Origin: Micromonospora sp. LH3U1
GTDB taxonomy: Bacteria > Actinomycetota > Actinomycetes > Mycobacteriales > Micromonosporaceae
NCBI RefSeq assembly: GCF_028475105.1
Contig: NZ_CP116936.1
Location: 4,587,501 to 4,651,500 of the forward strand
Direction: 5' to 3'
DNA: 64,000 bases
Position numbers and translations under genes: made by a program. The notes under the pieces are model-generated. The model was not told the DNA's origin. It ran no database searches and saw nothing but the letters and a program-made list of their open reading frames with translations. Of this stretch, positions 54,624 through 63,525 are shown piece after piece. Position 1 is the first letter of the stretch, and each line of letters begins with the position of its first letter.

Positions 54624-57246
54624 TGTGACCCTCCTTCTCGCTCTCCTCGAGCGCCTCGATCTGCTCCAGGAGCGCCCGCTCGACCACGGCGGCGAAGCCG
54701 GCGAGGGTCGGGTGGTTCAGCATGGTCAACGGCGGCACGTCGATCTGCAGATCGCTCTTCAGACGCGCCAGCACCTGAGGAATGAGCATCGAGTGCCCGC
54801 CCAGGTCGAAGAAGGCGTCCTCGGCGCCGACCCGCTCGACCGCGAGCACCTCCGCCCAGAGCGCGGCGACGACCTCCTCGACCGGGGTACGCGGCGCGAC
54901 GTACTCCGCGCGGCCGGCGTCCACGAAGTCCGGCGCCGGCAGAGCGGCCCGGTCCAGCTTCCCGTTGGCGGTGGCGGGCAGCGCGTCCAGCACGACGATC
55001 TGCGCGGGCACCATGTAGGGCGGCAGCCGGTCCGTCAGGCCGGCCCGCAGCTCGACGGGATCGAGCGCGCTTCCGGGGCGCGGCACGGCGTACGCGATCA
55101 GGTGCAGGTTCGGTGCGGCGCCGTGCACCGCGGCGACGGCGGAGGCCACCCCGGGCAGGGCTGCGAGGCTCACTTCGATCTCGCCGAGCTCGACCCGGAA
55201 GCCGCGGATCTTGACCTGGTGGTCCTGCCGGCCGAGGAACTCGATGGTGCCGTCCGGCCAGAAGCGGGCCCGGTCGCCGGTGCGGTACAGCCGCCCGCCG
55301 GGCTCCCGGCCGTACGGGTCGGGGACGAACTTGGCGGCGGTCAGCCGCGGATCGGCGTGGTAGCCGGTGGCCAGGCAGCGACCGCCGATGTAGAGGTCGC
55401 CCGGGGCACCCACCGGCGCCGGGCGCAGTCCGGCGTCGAGCACGTAGTAGCGGGCGTTGGCGATCGGACGGCCGTACGGGATGCTCGGCCAGGCCGGGTC
55501 GACCTTCGCCACCGGGAAGTGGTTGGACCAGATCGCCGCCTCGGTGGCACCGCCGAGCGCCACCACCTCCGGGTCGGCGAAGGCCGTGCGGGCGGCGTCC
55601 GGCAGGGTCAGGGGCACCCAGTCGCCGCTCAGGAAGACCAGCCGCAGCGAGTGCCCGGCGGGCGGCTCGCGCAGCGCGAAGAACGGCTCGAGCTGTTGCA
55701 GCGCAGCCGGTGCCGAATCCCAGAACGTCACCCGCTCGCGGTCGAGGATCGCCAGCAGCCGCTGCGGGTCGCGCAGCTCCTCGGTGGCGGCCACGCGAAT
55801 GCTGCCGCCGGCGGCGAGCAGCCCGAAGATGTCGTAGACCGACAGGTCGAAGCTGAGCGAGGCGGTGAACAGGACCTGGTCGGTCGGGCCCATCCGGTAT
55901 GTCTCGTTCACCCAGCGGACGAGGTTCACGGCGGGCGCGTGCGCCATCATGACGCCCTTGGGCCGGCCGGTGGACCCCGAGGTGAAGATGACGTACGCGG
56001 GATCGCCGGGGCATGCGCGCGCGGGCGCGGGCGCGCCGGGCGGTGGCTCGGCAAGCGCGTAGTCCACCGTGACGTCCGCCGGCCCCGTGCCAGCCTCCGG
56101 CCCCCGGCCATCGCCGCCCAGCCAGAGCACCGACCGCAGCGCGGGCAGCCCCTCGCAGCGCCGCAGCACCTCGGGCACAGCTCCGGGGTCGGTGAGGACG
56201 ACCGGAGCGGCGAGCGTCGCCACCAGGTCGCGTACCCGTTCGGCGGGCAGGTCCGGGTCGATCGGCGCGTACGCGGCGCCTGCCTTCAGGACGCCGAGCA
56301 CGGCGACCACGGTGCCCACGGTACGAGGCAGGCAGAGCGCCACCGTGTCGCCGCGGCCGACGCCCGCCGCGGCGAGCCGGGCGGCCAGCCGCCCGGCGGC
56401 GGCGGCGAGCTCCGCGTAGCTGAGGCTGTCCTGGCCCTGGACGACGGCGAGGGCGTCCGGGGTGCGGGCGGCCCGCAGCTCGAACAGCTCGTGCAGGCAG
56501 CGCGGCTCGCCGAGGTCGCGCTCGGTCGCGTTCCACTCCTCGACGACCTGTGCGAGCTCGGAGTTCGGCAGCGGGCTGAGGTCGCCCACCGGGTCGCTGG
56601 CGGAGGCGCCGGCGAGCGCGGAGAGCATCTGGTCGAGATGGGTGAGCAGGCGCCTGGCGTCGGCGTCGGCGAGGAGCCCGCCGGCGTGGTCGAGAAACAG
56701 CCCGGGCTCCGGGCCCAGCGCGGCGGTGACCTCGATGTCGAACACCGGCGTGCTGGCGGCGGGCGCCGAGCGCGTGCAGCGGACGATGGTGCCGAAGAGG
56801 GCGGTGCCGTCCGCAAGGTCGGCGCAGGCGGCCAACTCGGCGAGGGTCAGCCCGGCGTACGCGTCGCCGCGCTCGCAGTCCCTGCGGACGGCGTCGAGAT
56901 ACGAGCCGAGGCGCTGCAGCGGGTCCAGCCGCACGCGCAGCGGCCACAGCTCACCGCCGGGCTCGTCCGCGAACGCGCCGCAGACCACGTCCTGTTCGCC
57001 GGCGTGCGCGGTGAACACCAGCCCCCAGGCGGCGAGCACGAGGTGATCGGGCGGCAGGCCCGCCGCTGCGGCGGCACACTCGAGATCGGACACCCGCTGG
57101 GCCGTCCACCGCAGCCGGGCCCTGCCGCGCTCGCCTCCGTCCGGGGCGGCGACCCGCTCGACACCCAGCCGCGTCGGCTGGGTGACACCGGCGAGCTGCT
57201 CCCGCCAGTACCGCAGCGCCTCCTCCACATTTACCGAGGATTTCAC
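54604..57246 (-). CDS. NRPS, half condensation domain-A-T, cysteine-like A domain
   Basis: 880 aa, GTG after GGAGGAGTGCTCG. Residues 1-215 match only the C-terminal half of a condensation domain (start EEALRYWREQLAG; no HHxxxDG), then an A domain about 240-740 and a carrier domain with FFDLGGHSMLIPQ about 815. By-eye pocket residues are D-L-Y-D-F-S-L-I-W-K, one or two changes from the textbook cysteine code DLYNLSLIWK; LSGDW and GGATEAAIWSN also follow cysteine A domains. It probably loads Cys as a starter for the C-A-T-C-A-T-C protein encoded directly after it (20-base overlap). Confidence 0.9.
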   Translation of the reverse strand: MKSSVNVEEALRYWREQLAGVTQPTRLGVERVAAPDGGERGRARLRWTAQRVSDLECAAAAAGLPPDHLVLAAWGLVFTAHAGEQDVVCGAFADEPGGELWPLRVRLDPLQRLGSYLDAVRRDCERGDAYAGLTLAELAACADLADGTALFGTIVRCTRSAPAASTPVFDIEVTAALGPEPGLFLDHAGGLLADADARRLLTHLDQMLSALAGASASDPVGDLSPLPNSELAQVVEEWNATERDLGEPRCLHELFELRAARTPDALAVVQGQDSLSYAELAAAAGRLAARLAAAGVGRGDTVALCLPRTVGTVVAVLGVLKAGAAYAPIDPDLPAERVRDLVATLAAPVVLTDPGAVPEVLRRCEGLPALRSVLWLGGDGRGPEAGTGPADVTVDYALAEPPPGAPAPARACPGDPAYVIFTSGSTGRPKGVMMAHAPAVNLVRWVNETYRMGPTDQVLFTASLSFDLSVYDIFGLLAAGGSIRVAATEELRDPQRLLAILDRERVTFWDSAPAALQQLEPFFALREPPAGHSLRLVFLSGDWVPLTLPDAARTAFADPEVVALGGATEAAIWSNHFPVAKVDPAWPSIPYGRPIANARYYVLDAGLRPAPVGAPGDLYIGGRCLATGYHADPRLTAAKFVPDPYGREPGGRLYRTGDRARFWPDGTIEFLGRQDHQVKIRGFRVELGEIEVSLAALPGVASAVAAVHGAAPNLHLIAYAVPRPGSALDPVELRAGLTDRLPPYMVPAQIVVLDALPATANGKLDRAALPAPDFVDAGRAEYVAPRTPVEEVVAALWAEVLAVERVGAEDAFFDLGGHSMLIPQVLARLKSDLQIDVPPLTMLNHPTLAGFAAVVERALLEQIEALEESEKEGHSAGQRG

Positions 57247-57274
57247 CGAGCACTCCTCCGTTCCGTCGTCTCTG

Positions 57275-57994
57275 TCATTCGGCGAGCAGAGACTTCAGTT
57301 GTGTGGCGATGGTGAGCAGGGGGTCGATGATCCGGTGCTCGCCGCCGCGCAGCCTGCGCGTCAGCAGGTGGGCCTCGGTGCAACCCGCGATCAGCCCTCG
57401 GCAGCCGTGCTCGGCCGCGATCCGCAGGAAGCGGGTGGAGATCTCATCGGTGGCCGGCTCCGACTTGAGGCGATAGAGCAGCTGGTGCAGTGTTTCTTGA
57501 ACCTCCGGCCCGGGGAGCACGACCCGGTGCGCCACGGTGGGCCAGCGGGTCGTCCGCTCGAAGACGCGGGCGTCGCGCGTGCCGTGGCTGGCGACCAGCA
57601 GAAGGCGCTCCCCCGCGCCGACGGCTTCGAGTTCGTCGAGGATCACGTCCACGAGCGAGATCAGCCGGGTGCGCCGGGCGGGCTCGAGCCGGTCCAGGAA
57701 GTGGTGGGCGGTCACGCAGGCGACCACGATCCGGGTGGCCCCTAGTTCCTCAAGACCGGCCAGGCGGCGCGCGAGCCGCGCCGTGAACTCCACCTCCCCG
57801 CCAGTGCGGATCACCTCGGTGCGGTCGGGAAAGGCCGGGTCCGAGTCGAGCAGGCAGCGAGGCAGGGTCTGTTCGGCGAACGAGCCCGACTGCTCGGCCG
57901 CTGCCTCGTACACGGTCTGGAGGAATCCGGCCGACGCGGACGGGCCCATCCCGCCGAGGACACCCAGGGCGCCGCTGTAGCCGTCAGCCGTCAT
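57275..57994 (-). CDS. Aspartate/glutamate racemase family protein
   Basis: About 239 aa; ATG 57994 chosen because family proteins begin just before the GVLGGMGPSA motif (an upstream ATG at 58027 is possible). Both active-site Cys are present: VVACVTAHHF and LIAGCTEAHLL, the two-Cys pattern of cofactor-independent Asp/Glu racemases. It is the first gene of the leftward NRPS operon, 28 bases before the Cys-like NRPS, so it probably supplies a D-amino acid, perhaps D-Asp or D-Glu, as a building block. No epimerisation domain is seen in the NRPSs, in keeping with this. Confidence 0.88.
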   Translation of the reverse strand: MTADGYSGALGVLGGMGPSASAGFLQTVYEAAAEQSGSFAEQTLPRCLLDSDPAFPDRTEVIRTGGEVEFTARLARRLAGLEELGATRIVVACVTAHHFLDRLEPARRTRLISLVDVILDELEAVGAGERLLLVASHGTRDARVFERTTRWPTVAHRVVLPGPEVQETLHQLLYRLKSEPATDEISTRFLRIAAEHGCRGLIAGCTEAHLLTRRLRGGEHRIIDPLLTIATQLKSLLAE

Positions 57995-58017
57995 GCGATC
58001 AGTAAAGCTGCGGAGAG

Positions 58018-58033
58018 CTAGGGACATTTCTAG
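58018..58033. promoter_or_regulatory. PimM-type PAS-LuxR operator
   Basis: CTAGGGACATTTCTAG agrees with the PAS-LuxR consensus CTVGGGAWWTCCCBAG at 13 of 16 positions. It lies 24 bases upstream of the racemase ATG, next to a PAS-LuxR gene. A second partial palindrome, CACTAAGGGATCTTCCAGTG, lies at about 58044-58063. Confidence 0.6.
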
Positions 58034-58186
58034 TCGACCGTTTCACTAAGGGATCTTCCAGTGGACGGCTGTCGGGGTCGCGGCGGCGGCGTCACGTGCC
58101 GATACTGGGCCTACGCGATTGGCGTCGGTCATTCGAGGGCGTGGAGCGGAACAAGGGGCGGAGGGGCGGGCATTCGGGCGGGGCAG

Positions 58187-58912
58187 TCAGGATCGTATGC
58201 ACTCAGGGAGCACTTTGGGCGGCCAGCAGCCCACGGTGAAAATCCCCATCGAGTAGGCCTTCGCGGCGAGCGCGGTGCGATTCGGCACCTTGAATTGCCG
58301 CAGAAGAGCGCTCACGTGATATTCGATCCCCTGGCGGCTCAGGAAGAGCTTGGCCGCGAGCCGCACGGTGGGATCGCCCGCCGCCACGCCTTCCAAAATC
58401 TTGGCGGTGAGGGCGGTCAGCTTTAGCTGCTCGCTGACCTCGGGTTGTGATTCCTCGATCCGCTCGGGCACGAACTGCACCACGATCATGCGGACCTTGC
58501 CGTTGTTGTCGTCCACCGGAAAGGCGGCCAGTTGCCCGGCGATGTCAGTCCTCGCGAAACGCACGGCGAGAGAGTGGCAGACGACGTGACTGCGCCGTCC
58601 CTGGACGAGTCGCTCGAACTGGCGCAGCAGGCCCTGCCGCACGCTGAGGTGGAGAAACGCCACGAAGCTGTGGTCCTTGATGGTCTCGCGTGGACGGCCA
58701 CACTGCTCGCCGAACACGTCGTTCGACGCGCGCACCCGCAGCGCCGGGTCGAGGACCGCCAAGCCGATGCCCGACCTCTCGAACAAGGAGAGCACGACGT
58801 CGCCGTACTCCTCGCTGCTGATCTCCGAGGCCGGCAGCAACGGCGCGGTAGTGCGTGAATTACCCGGATAAGTGGAACAAGGCATTTCCATGACTGAATT
58901 GACCGCATACAT
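58187..58912 (-). CDS. PAS-LuxR (PimM-like) pathway regulator
   Basis: 241 aa. An N-terminal PAS-fold sensor (SGIGLAVLDPALRVRASNDV to about residue 145) and a C-terminal LuxR-type helix-turn-helix (LTALTAKILEGVAAG, LFLSRQGIEYHVSALLRQF). This is the architecture of PimM, an activator of polyene pathways that binds 16-bp palindromes; such a site lies ahead of the racemase-NRPS operon. The ATG at 58912 follows GGGGGAG. It is probably the positive regulator of the cluster. Confidence 0.88.
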   Translation of the reverse strand: MYAVNSVMEMPCSTYPGNSRTTAPLLPASEISSEEYGDVVLSLFERSGIGLAVLDPALRVRASNDVFGEQCGRPRETIKDHSFVAFLHLSVRQGLLRQFERLVQGRRSHVVCHSLAVRFARTDIAGQLAAFPVDDNNGKVRMIVVQFVPERIEESQPEVSEQLKLTALTAKILEGVAAGDPTVRLAAKLFLSRQGIEYHVSALLRQFKVPNRTALAAKAYSMGIFTVGCWPPKVLPECIRS

Positions 58913-59285
58913 GCAGTAAAAGCTCCCCCGTGTCGGTCTTGCATAGCGTCAGCAGACTGTTAACAACAGGTGCGAGTATCAATGTTCGGTTGACCAGGGC
59001 AACGCAGAACCGAACCGCCTTTATGGATAATGGACGAATTCGCGGCCGAGGATGACAATGCCCTTTGGTGCAGGTCATCGACACCGAGCCGTTCCTGCGA
59101 TACGGGCCGAAGCTACAACCGGTTCGATGACGCCGTCAAGGCGTTCGATCGCCGATGAACACGACAGCCGACCGTAGCCGGATGGCGCGCGCCGTATGGC
59201 CCGGTTGAGGTGAACCACAGCCCTGTGCAACGGTCTTATGTCGAGGCTGTGCTCAATCCGAACTCGGCCATCCACGGCACGAAAG
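58913..59285. other. Divergent regulatory gap
   Basis: About 370 AT-richer bases between the PAS-LuxR gene and the thioesterase, read apart. It contains GATAATGG near 59026 that could be a -10 box, but no matching -35 is certain. No gene is supported. Confidence 0.45.
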
Positions 59286-60134
59286 GTGCGAGCCTTGCGG
59301 GAGTCTGGCGATGATTCACCGGCCGTCGGGGAACCGGGAGCCGCCGGCTCCGCCGTGGTCGCGGCCGAGCCGGCACGCAGCGCGCTGCCGTGGCTCGGCA
59401 CATCCGGCTGGACCCCCGCCCTGCGGCTGTTCTGCTTCCCGCACGCCGGTGGCGGCGCCGCCGTCTTCCGGCCCTGGGTTTCCGGCGATGGCCGGGCGCG
59501 GATCCAGATCTGCCCGGTACGGCCGCCCGGCCGCGAGACCCGGTGGGGCGAACCCGTACTCGGCCGCGTCGCCGATCTCGCCGAGGACTTCCTCCGTGCG
59601 GCAGCCCCGCTGCTGACGACGCCGTTCGCGTTGCTCGGCAACAGTCTCGGCTCGCTGGTCGCCTCCGAGGTCGCCCGGCAGGTGCACGAGCGCGGCCTGC
59701 CCGCACCCGTGCACCTGCTGGTCGCCGCCTCGGCGGCACCCGGCACGGACGCCCGCCGCGTCCAGCTGTCCGGCCTTTCCGACGCGAAGTTCGCCGGTGA
59801 GCTCCAGCGCCGTTACGGCGGCATCCCCGACACGATCCTGAACGATCCCGAGCACCTGGAGGCGTACCTGCCGACCCTGCACGGCGACGTGGTGGCGGGC
59901 GAGACTTATCGCCCCGACCCGGAGCCACGGCTCACCTGCCCGGTGACGGCCCTGGTCGGCGTCGCCGACTCCAGTGTGCCCGTGGGCAGTGTGGACGGCT
60001 GGCGGACGAGGACCACCGGCCCCTTCGCCCGTCACGTCCTGCCCGGCGGGCACTTCGCCGTCCTGGACCACCGCGAGTTCGTTCTCCGCATTCTCGAAGC
60101 CGACGCCCCGATCCGCCAGAACGCTCACCTCTGA
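59286..60134 (+). CDS. Type II thioesterase
   Basis: About 282 aa. LFCFPHAGGGAAVFRPW is the typical start of the type II thioesterase fold, the nucleophile elbow reads LLGNSLGSLVA (usual GHSMG; His and Met changed), and GVADSSVP and LPGGHFAVLDH supply Asp and His. These proteins remove misprimed or stalled acyl groups from carrier domains. GTG 59286 and TTG 59295 are both possible starts (GAAAGG near); an ATG at 59238 lacks a site. It is the only thioesterase seen in the cluster. Confidence 0.88.
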   Translation: MRALRESGDDSPAVGEPGAAGSAVVAAEPARSALPWLGTSGWTPALRLFCFPHAGGGAAVFRPWVSGDGRARIQICPVRPPGRETRWGEPVLGRVADLAEDFLRAAAPLLTTPFALLGNSLGSLVASEVARQVHERGLPAPVHLLVAASAAPGTDARRVQLSGLSDAKFAGELQRRYGGIPDTILNDPEHLEAYLPTLHGDVVAGETYRPDPEPRLTCPVTALVGVADSSVPVGSVDGWRTRTTGPFARHVLPGGHFAVLDHREFVLRILEADAPIRQNAHL

Positions 60135-60164
60135 CCCGGCGCTACGCCCGTGCCGGCGGGCACG

Positions 60165-60842
60165 TTACGGCAGCAGACCCTCCTTGATCGCTACCGCGGC
60201 GGCGAGCGTCCGATTCGAGCAGTTGAGCTTGGACAAGATGTTCGCCACCAGGCGCTTGACGCCGTGCTGGCTGATCAGCATGCGGCGGGCGATCTGTTTG
60301 TTGCTGAGCCCGGCGGCGACCAGCACCAGAGTCTCACGTTCCCGCGGCGTCAGCTTCTGTGAGACTGGGCGCTCCGGTGGCGTCTCCCCACGCACACGCT
60401 CCAGCAGGCGGTTGGCGAGCATCGCAGGCATGGGCACCTCGCCGCAGGTGATCTGGCTCAGCGCCGCGGCGAGCGCATCCTCGGTCACGTCGTCCTTGAT
60501 CAGAAACCCGTTGCTGGGGAACTCTGTGACGGTGTCGAGGCAGTCCACCTTGCGCTCGATCAGCACCAAGATCTTCGTGCCGCACCTGACCGCCGTGTCA
60601 GCGACCAGATTCACCCCCCTGCCTTTCAGGTCATGGCAAGCGATGACCAGGATGTCAACCGGACCATGTTCGCAGAACGGAACGTAGTCAGGATGGACGC
60701 TGACAAAGGTTTCGACGTCAGTGACTTCCGCCAGACTTCCCAACATGTCGCTGAGACCTCGGCGTGTCAACTCGTTGTCAGTGAGCACCAGAACCCTGTA
60801 ACCGTCGCGATCCTGCTTATGTAGATCGACTAGCAGGTCCAC
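60165..60842 (-). CDS. LuxR-family response regulator with degenerate receiver
   Basis: 225 aa, GTG with GGAGG about 12 bases upstream. The first 125 residues have a receiver-like outline (YRVLVLTDNELTRRGLSDML, ILVLIERK), but the phosphate-accepting Asp position reads VIAC followed by His-Asp, so normal phosphorylation is doubtful. The C-terminal LuxR helix-turn-helix is intact (LTPRERETLVLVAAGLSNKQ, LISQHGVKRLVANIL). It is convergent with the thioesterase. It is probably a second, atypical regulator of the cluster. Confidence 0.85.
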   Translation of the reverse strand: MDLLVDLHKQDRDGYRVLVLTDNELTRRGLSDMLGSLAEVTDVETFVSVHPDYVPFCEHGPVDILVIACHDLKGRGVNLVADTAVRCGTKILVLIERKVDCLDTVTEFPSNGFLIKDDVTEDALAAALSQITCGEVPMPAMLANRLLERVRGETPPERPVSQKLTPRERETLVLVAAGLSNKQIARRMLISQHGVKRLVANILSKLNCSNRTLAAAVAIKEGLLP

Positions 60843-61299
60843 GGTGACCGTTTCCTCCGAACATCGAAGAATGTCTTACTCGGCTTCACAATACGACACT
60901 GACACGCGGCCGATCAAGATGATCCGGTTGACTTGGGATGTCGTTTACATGTGTGAAGCAGAAAGTACGGGTGAGTTACGAAGAGCGAGTTTCAGCCCGA
61001 TTTTGCAGGAATCGGAGCTCCTAAAAAAGTGCTTGACCGCAAAGACCGCCGTCGCAGTCCGAGCCCCGCGGCACGGCCGGCACCCCGGACCGACAAGATC
61101 AATATCTGCGGCACTTTGGGCGCCTACAACAACCGCCGCTCCGCGAACCGCCCGCAGCCGGATCATCCGAACCGTCGATGTCACCGCCGGAGGCCAGTTA
61201 ACAAAAACCATCCAAATACCAGCGAGGCCGGAACTTCTCGGCCTTGGCCTTCGCCTTCGCGGCGCAGCCACGAAGGCGAAGAGGCGGTGGGAAGCGGCC
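60843..61299. other. Non-coding gap with a stem-loop
   Basis: No gene is supported. Bases 60843-61060 are AT-rich and may hold the LuxR gene promoter. CTTCGCCTTCG (61249-61259) and CGAAGGCGAAG (61271-61281) form an 11-bp inverted repeat with an 11-base loop at the edge of the following dead transposase. Confidence 0.5.
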
Positions 61300-61990
61300 T
61301 CTTCCACTCGCACCGCGCGCTGCCCGCACTGCGGACGATGTCGTGCCTGCTCGTGACCGGTGGACAGGTCCACCACCGGATGCAGTCGACCCCGACCCGG
61401 CCGCGGAACCGGCCGGTCCCTGGTCGGCCGGTAGAGCCGCGCTGGCGCAAACGCCGCCGGCACTCCGGCCTGTGCGCGGAAGTCGCTTACCCAGCAGGCC
61501 GCCCAGATCCCAGCTCGCGCCCGGGCTGACCACGGCTTCGTGAGGCGGCCGGGGCAGCAGTCGGCTCGGGACCACGGCGTGACGTGGCTGGTCGCCGCTT
61601 CGATACCGCCGCGGAGGTGCTGCCGCAGGCGCTGCTGGCCGCCGGCTCGCGCGGCTGTCCGACCGGGCCAACGCAGAGGTCCGCCGCCGAGTGGCGCTGA
61701 CTCAGCGTGGGCCCGTGGTCGTGGTGGCCGCACCGCTTCTACGCTCGTTGCGCCGCCTCTGAACTGCCCGAACTGCATCGTCGCCATCCCCGATCGAGAC
61801 CGGGTGGGCGCAGGTCCGTGCATTTCCGGCAACCAGAGTCACCATCGCTGACGCCCAAGGCACCAACCGTGTCATCAAGACCGTCGCCCGCGACGGCTAC
61901 GGCTACCGCAACCCCGAGAGCCAACGGCTACACGCCCGCACCCATCACCCGACGCAACCGCGGACGCCTCAACCCCGCTCAACTTCGAAG
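61300..61990 (+). mobile_element. Decayed ISL3-family transposase
   Basis: Pieces in several frames follow the order of ISL3 transposases: zinc finger TARCPHCGR near 61310, GRPVEPRWRKRR near 61430, QIPARAR and RDHGVTWLVA near 61500-61600, DTAAEVLPQALL near 61605-61640, and the C-terminal TNRVIKTVARDGYGYRNPES with QRLHARTHH near 61863-61950. Frameshifts and deletions separate them; no active product is possible. Confidence 0.65.
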
Positions 61991-62351
61991 CTCCTGAAAA
62001 ATTGTTCCGGTATGGCGCGCGAGCCTGCCGCTTCTTGCCGGCAGCGGCGGCGAACGGAGCGGAGTTGGGACGAGACGGCGAGACCGGCAACGCCTTGACT
62101 TGTGCGCCGGACTGCCGGGAACACCCACCGCGAGCCTGCCCGGAGATGCTCCGAGGGCCGCCGCCACCGCCTGACGCACGGCTCCGACCAGCGGCATATC
62201 CACCCTGGCCGGAGCAGCCGGCAGAGCGGTGGCCCGCCCCTGCGACAGGGACCGCACGGCCCCGGGCACGCGTGGCACGGCACGTCGATCTGAATTCGCA
62301 GGTGAGTTTGCACGGACACACGAATCGGCGACAGCGCCTTCCGGTGCCAAA

Positions 62352-63086
62352 ATGAGCACCGTTGCTTATACTTGCTCGATGAATGAGAGTCTTTCCGCGC
62401 CGCATGGGGCCAACGAGCTCGTCATTTCATTGCCATTTACCGGATTGTGGCTTGCCCGAAACAGTCCGGCACGACGCGTCCCGAGCCATGGGACAGATCT
62501 GCTGGGAGAACGGTATGCCATTGATTTTGTGGGCGTCGACGAGCGGCGCCGCACCTCCGCCATCCGTGATTGGCGAACGATACTGGCCACCGAGCCCCCG
62601 GACCGCTATTACGCGTTCGGACGGCCGATTCTGGCCCCGGCCGACGGCGTCGTCGTCGACGTGCACGACGGGGAGGCCGACCATGTCGGGCGCCGATCCC
62701 AGTTCGCGCTGGTGCCCTACGTGCTGGGCCAGGCGCAGCGCCTGCGGCAGGGTGTGGGCGCGGTCGCCGGCAACTACGTGACCATCGCGCTGCCCGGCAA
62801 CAGGGCGTACGTCGCGCTGGCGCATCTGCGGGCCGGGTCCGTCCGCCCCGCGCTGGGCGACCCGGTACGCGCCGGGCAGCAGATCGCGGAGTGCGGCAAC
62901 TCCGGCAACTCGACCCAGCCGCACGTGCACGTGCAGATCATGGACAACGCCGACATATCTGCGGCCCGTGGGGTGCCGATGGCCTTCCGGGAGTTCCGCG
63001 AACGACGCCGCGGCTCGGCTCGCTTCGAGGACCGGGCGACCGGGATCCCGGGCGAGGAGTCGATCGTGCAGCCGCTGGCTGGCTGA
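62352..63086 (+). CDS. M23-like peptidase, paralogue of the protein at 34880-36007
   Basis: About 244 aa; ATG 62352 or 62379, neither with a good ribosome site. LVISLPFTGLWLARNSPARR and PSHGTDLLGERYAIDFVGVD, then CGNSGNSTQPHVHVQIMDNA carry the M23-like His, Asp and HxH residues. It resembles the protease domain of the membrane protein at 34880-36007 nearly residue for residue, but lacks its membrane helices and any signal peptide, so it may be cytoplasmic or leaderless. About 360 bases after the dead ISL3 element show no gene; this copy may have come by duplication. Confidence 0.8.
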   Translation: MSTVAYTCSMNESLSAPHGANELVISLPFTGLWLARNSPARRVPSHGTDLLGERYAIDFVGVDERRRTSAIRDWRTILATEPPDRYYAFGRPILAPADGVVVDVHDGEADHVGRRSQFALVPYVLGQAQRLRQGVGAVAGNYVTIALPGNRAYVALAHLRAGSVRPALGDPVRAGQQIAECGNSGNSTQPHVHVQIMDNADISAARGVPMAFREFRERRRGSARFEDRATGIPGEESIVQPLAG

Positions 63087-63163
63087 CCCCTGACCGGCCG
63101 GTGCCGCGCCACGGACCCACCGTGAACGGTGAGTCGTGACGCGGCAGGGCGGGCCGCGCTCGG

Positions 63164-63502
63164 TCAGGCGACGTGCGCCTCCTCCAGCACGACGAGGCGG
63201 CCGGTGCCGCTGAGCGTCGCCACGTCGAGGTCGGCGATGCAGCGCACCGGCACGTAGTCGAGCGTGAGGGTTCCCTCGACGTGCACCCGGCCGGTCTCGG
63301 CGGCGAAGTCAGCGCCGCTCAGATCGGTGGCGTCCCGGTCCACCCGCACGCCGAGATCCGTGCCGCCGACGGTACCGGGGAACTTCACGAAGACGTGCCC
63401 GATGTCGGTGAGGCGCTGCTTGAGCTCCGCCGCCGAAGGGTCCGGGCCGCCGACCACGACGGGCAGCTCACCAGCGGAGAGCCGGCGAATGAGGTCGTTC
63501 AC
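63164..63502 (-). CDS. Hypothetical protein next to MMPL transporter
   Basis: 112 aa from the GTG at 63502, with GGAG eight bases upstream; the longer ORF reading continues into the transporter frame and is not real. It is an acidic, beta-rich protein (GELPVVVGGPDPSAAELKQR, FVKFPGTVGGTDLGVRVD, VHVEGTLTLDYVPVRCIADL) ending in VVLEEAHVA. There is no signal peptide or membrane span. I do not recognise the family. It lies 23 bases after the MMPL stop in the same direction and is probably co-expressed with it. Confidence 0.65.
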   Translation of the reverse strand: MNDLIRRLSAGELPVVVGGPDPSAAELKQRLTDIGHVFVKFPGTVGGTDLGVRVDRDATDLSGADFAAETGRVHVEGTLTLDYVPVRCIADLDVATLSGTGRLVVLEEAHVA

Positions 63503-63525
63503 GACATGTACTCCATTCAGATTCG

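Noticed and set aside
61249..61281. 11-bp inverted repeat as a terminator
   Set aside because: No gene ends close to it on either strand; it is recorded only as a stem-loop at the edge of the dead element.
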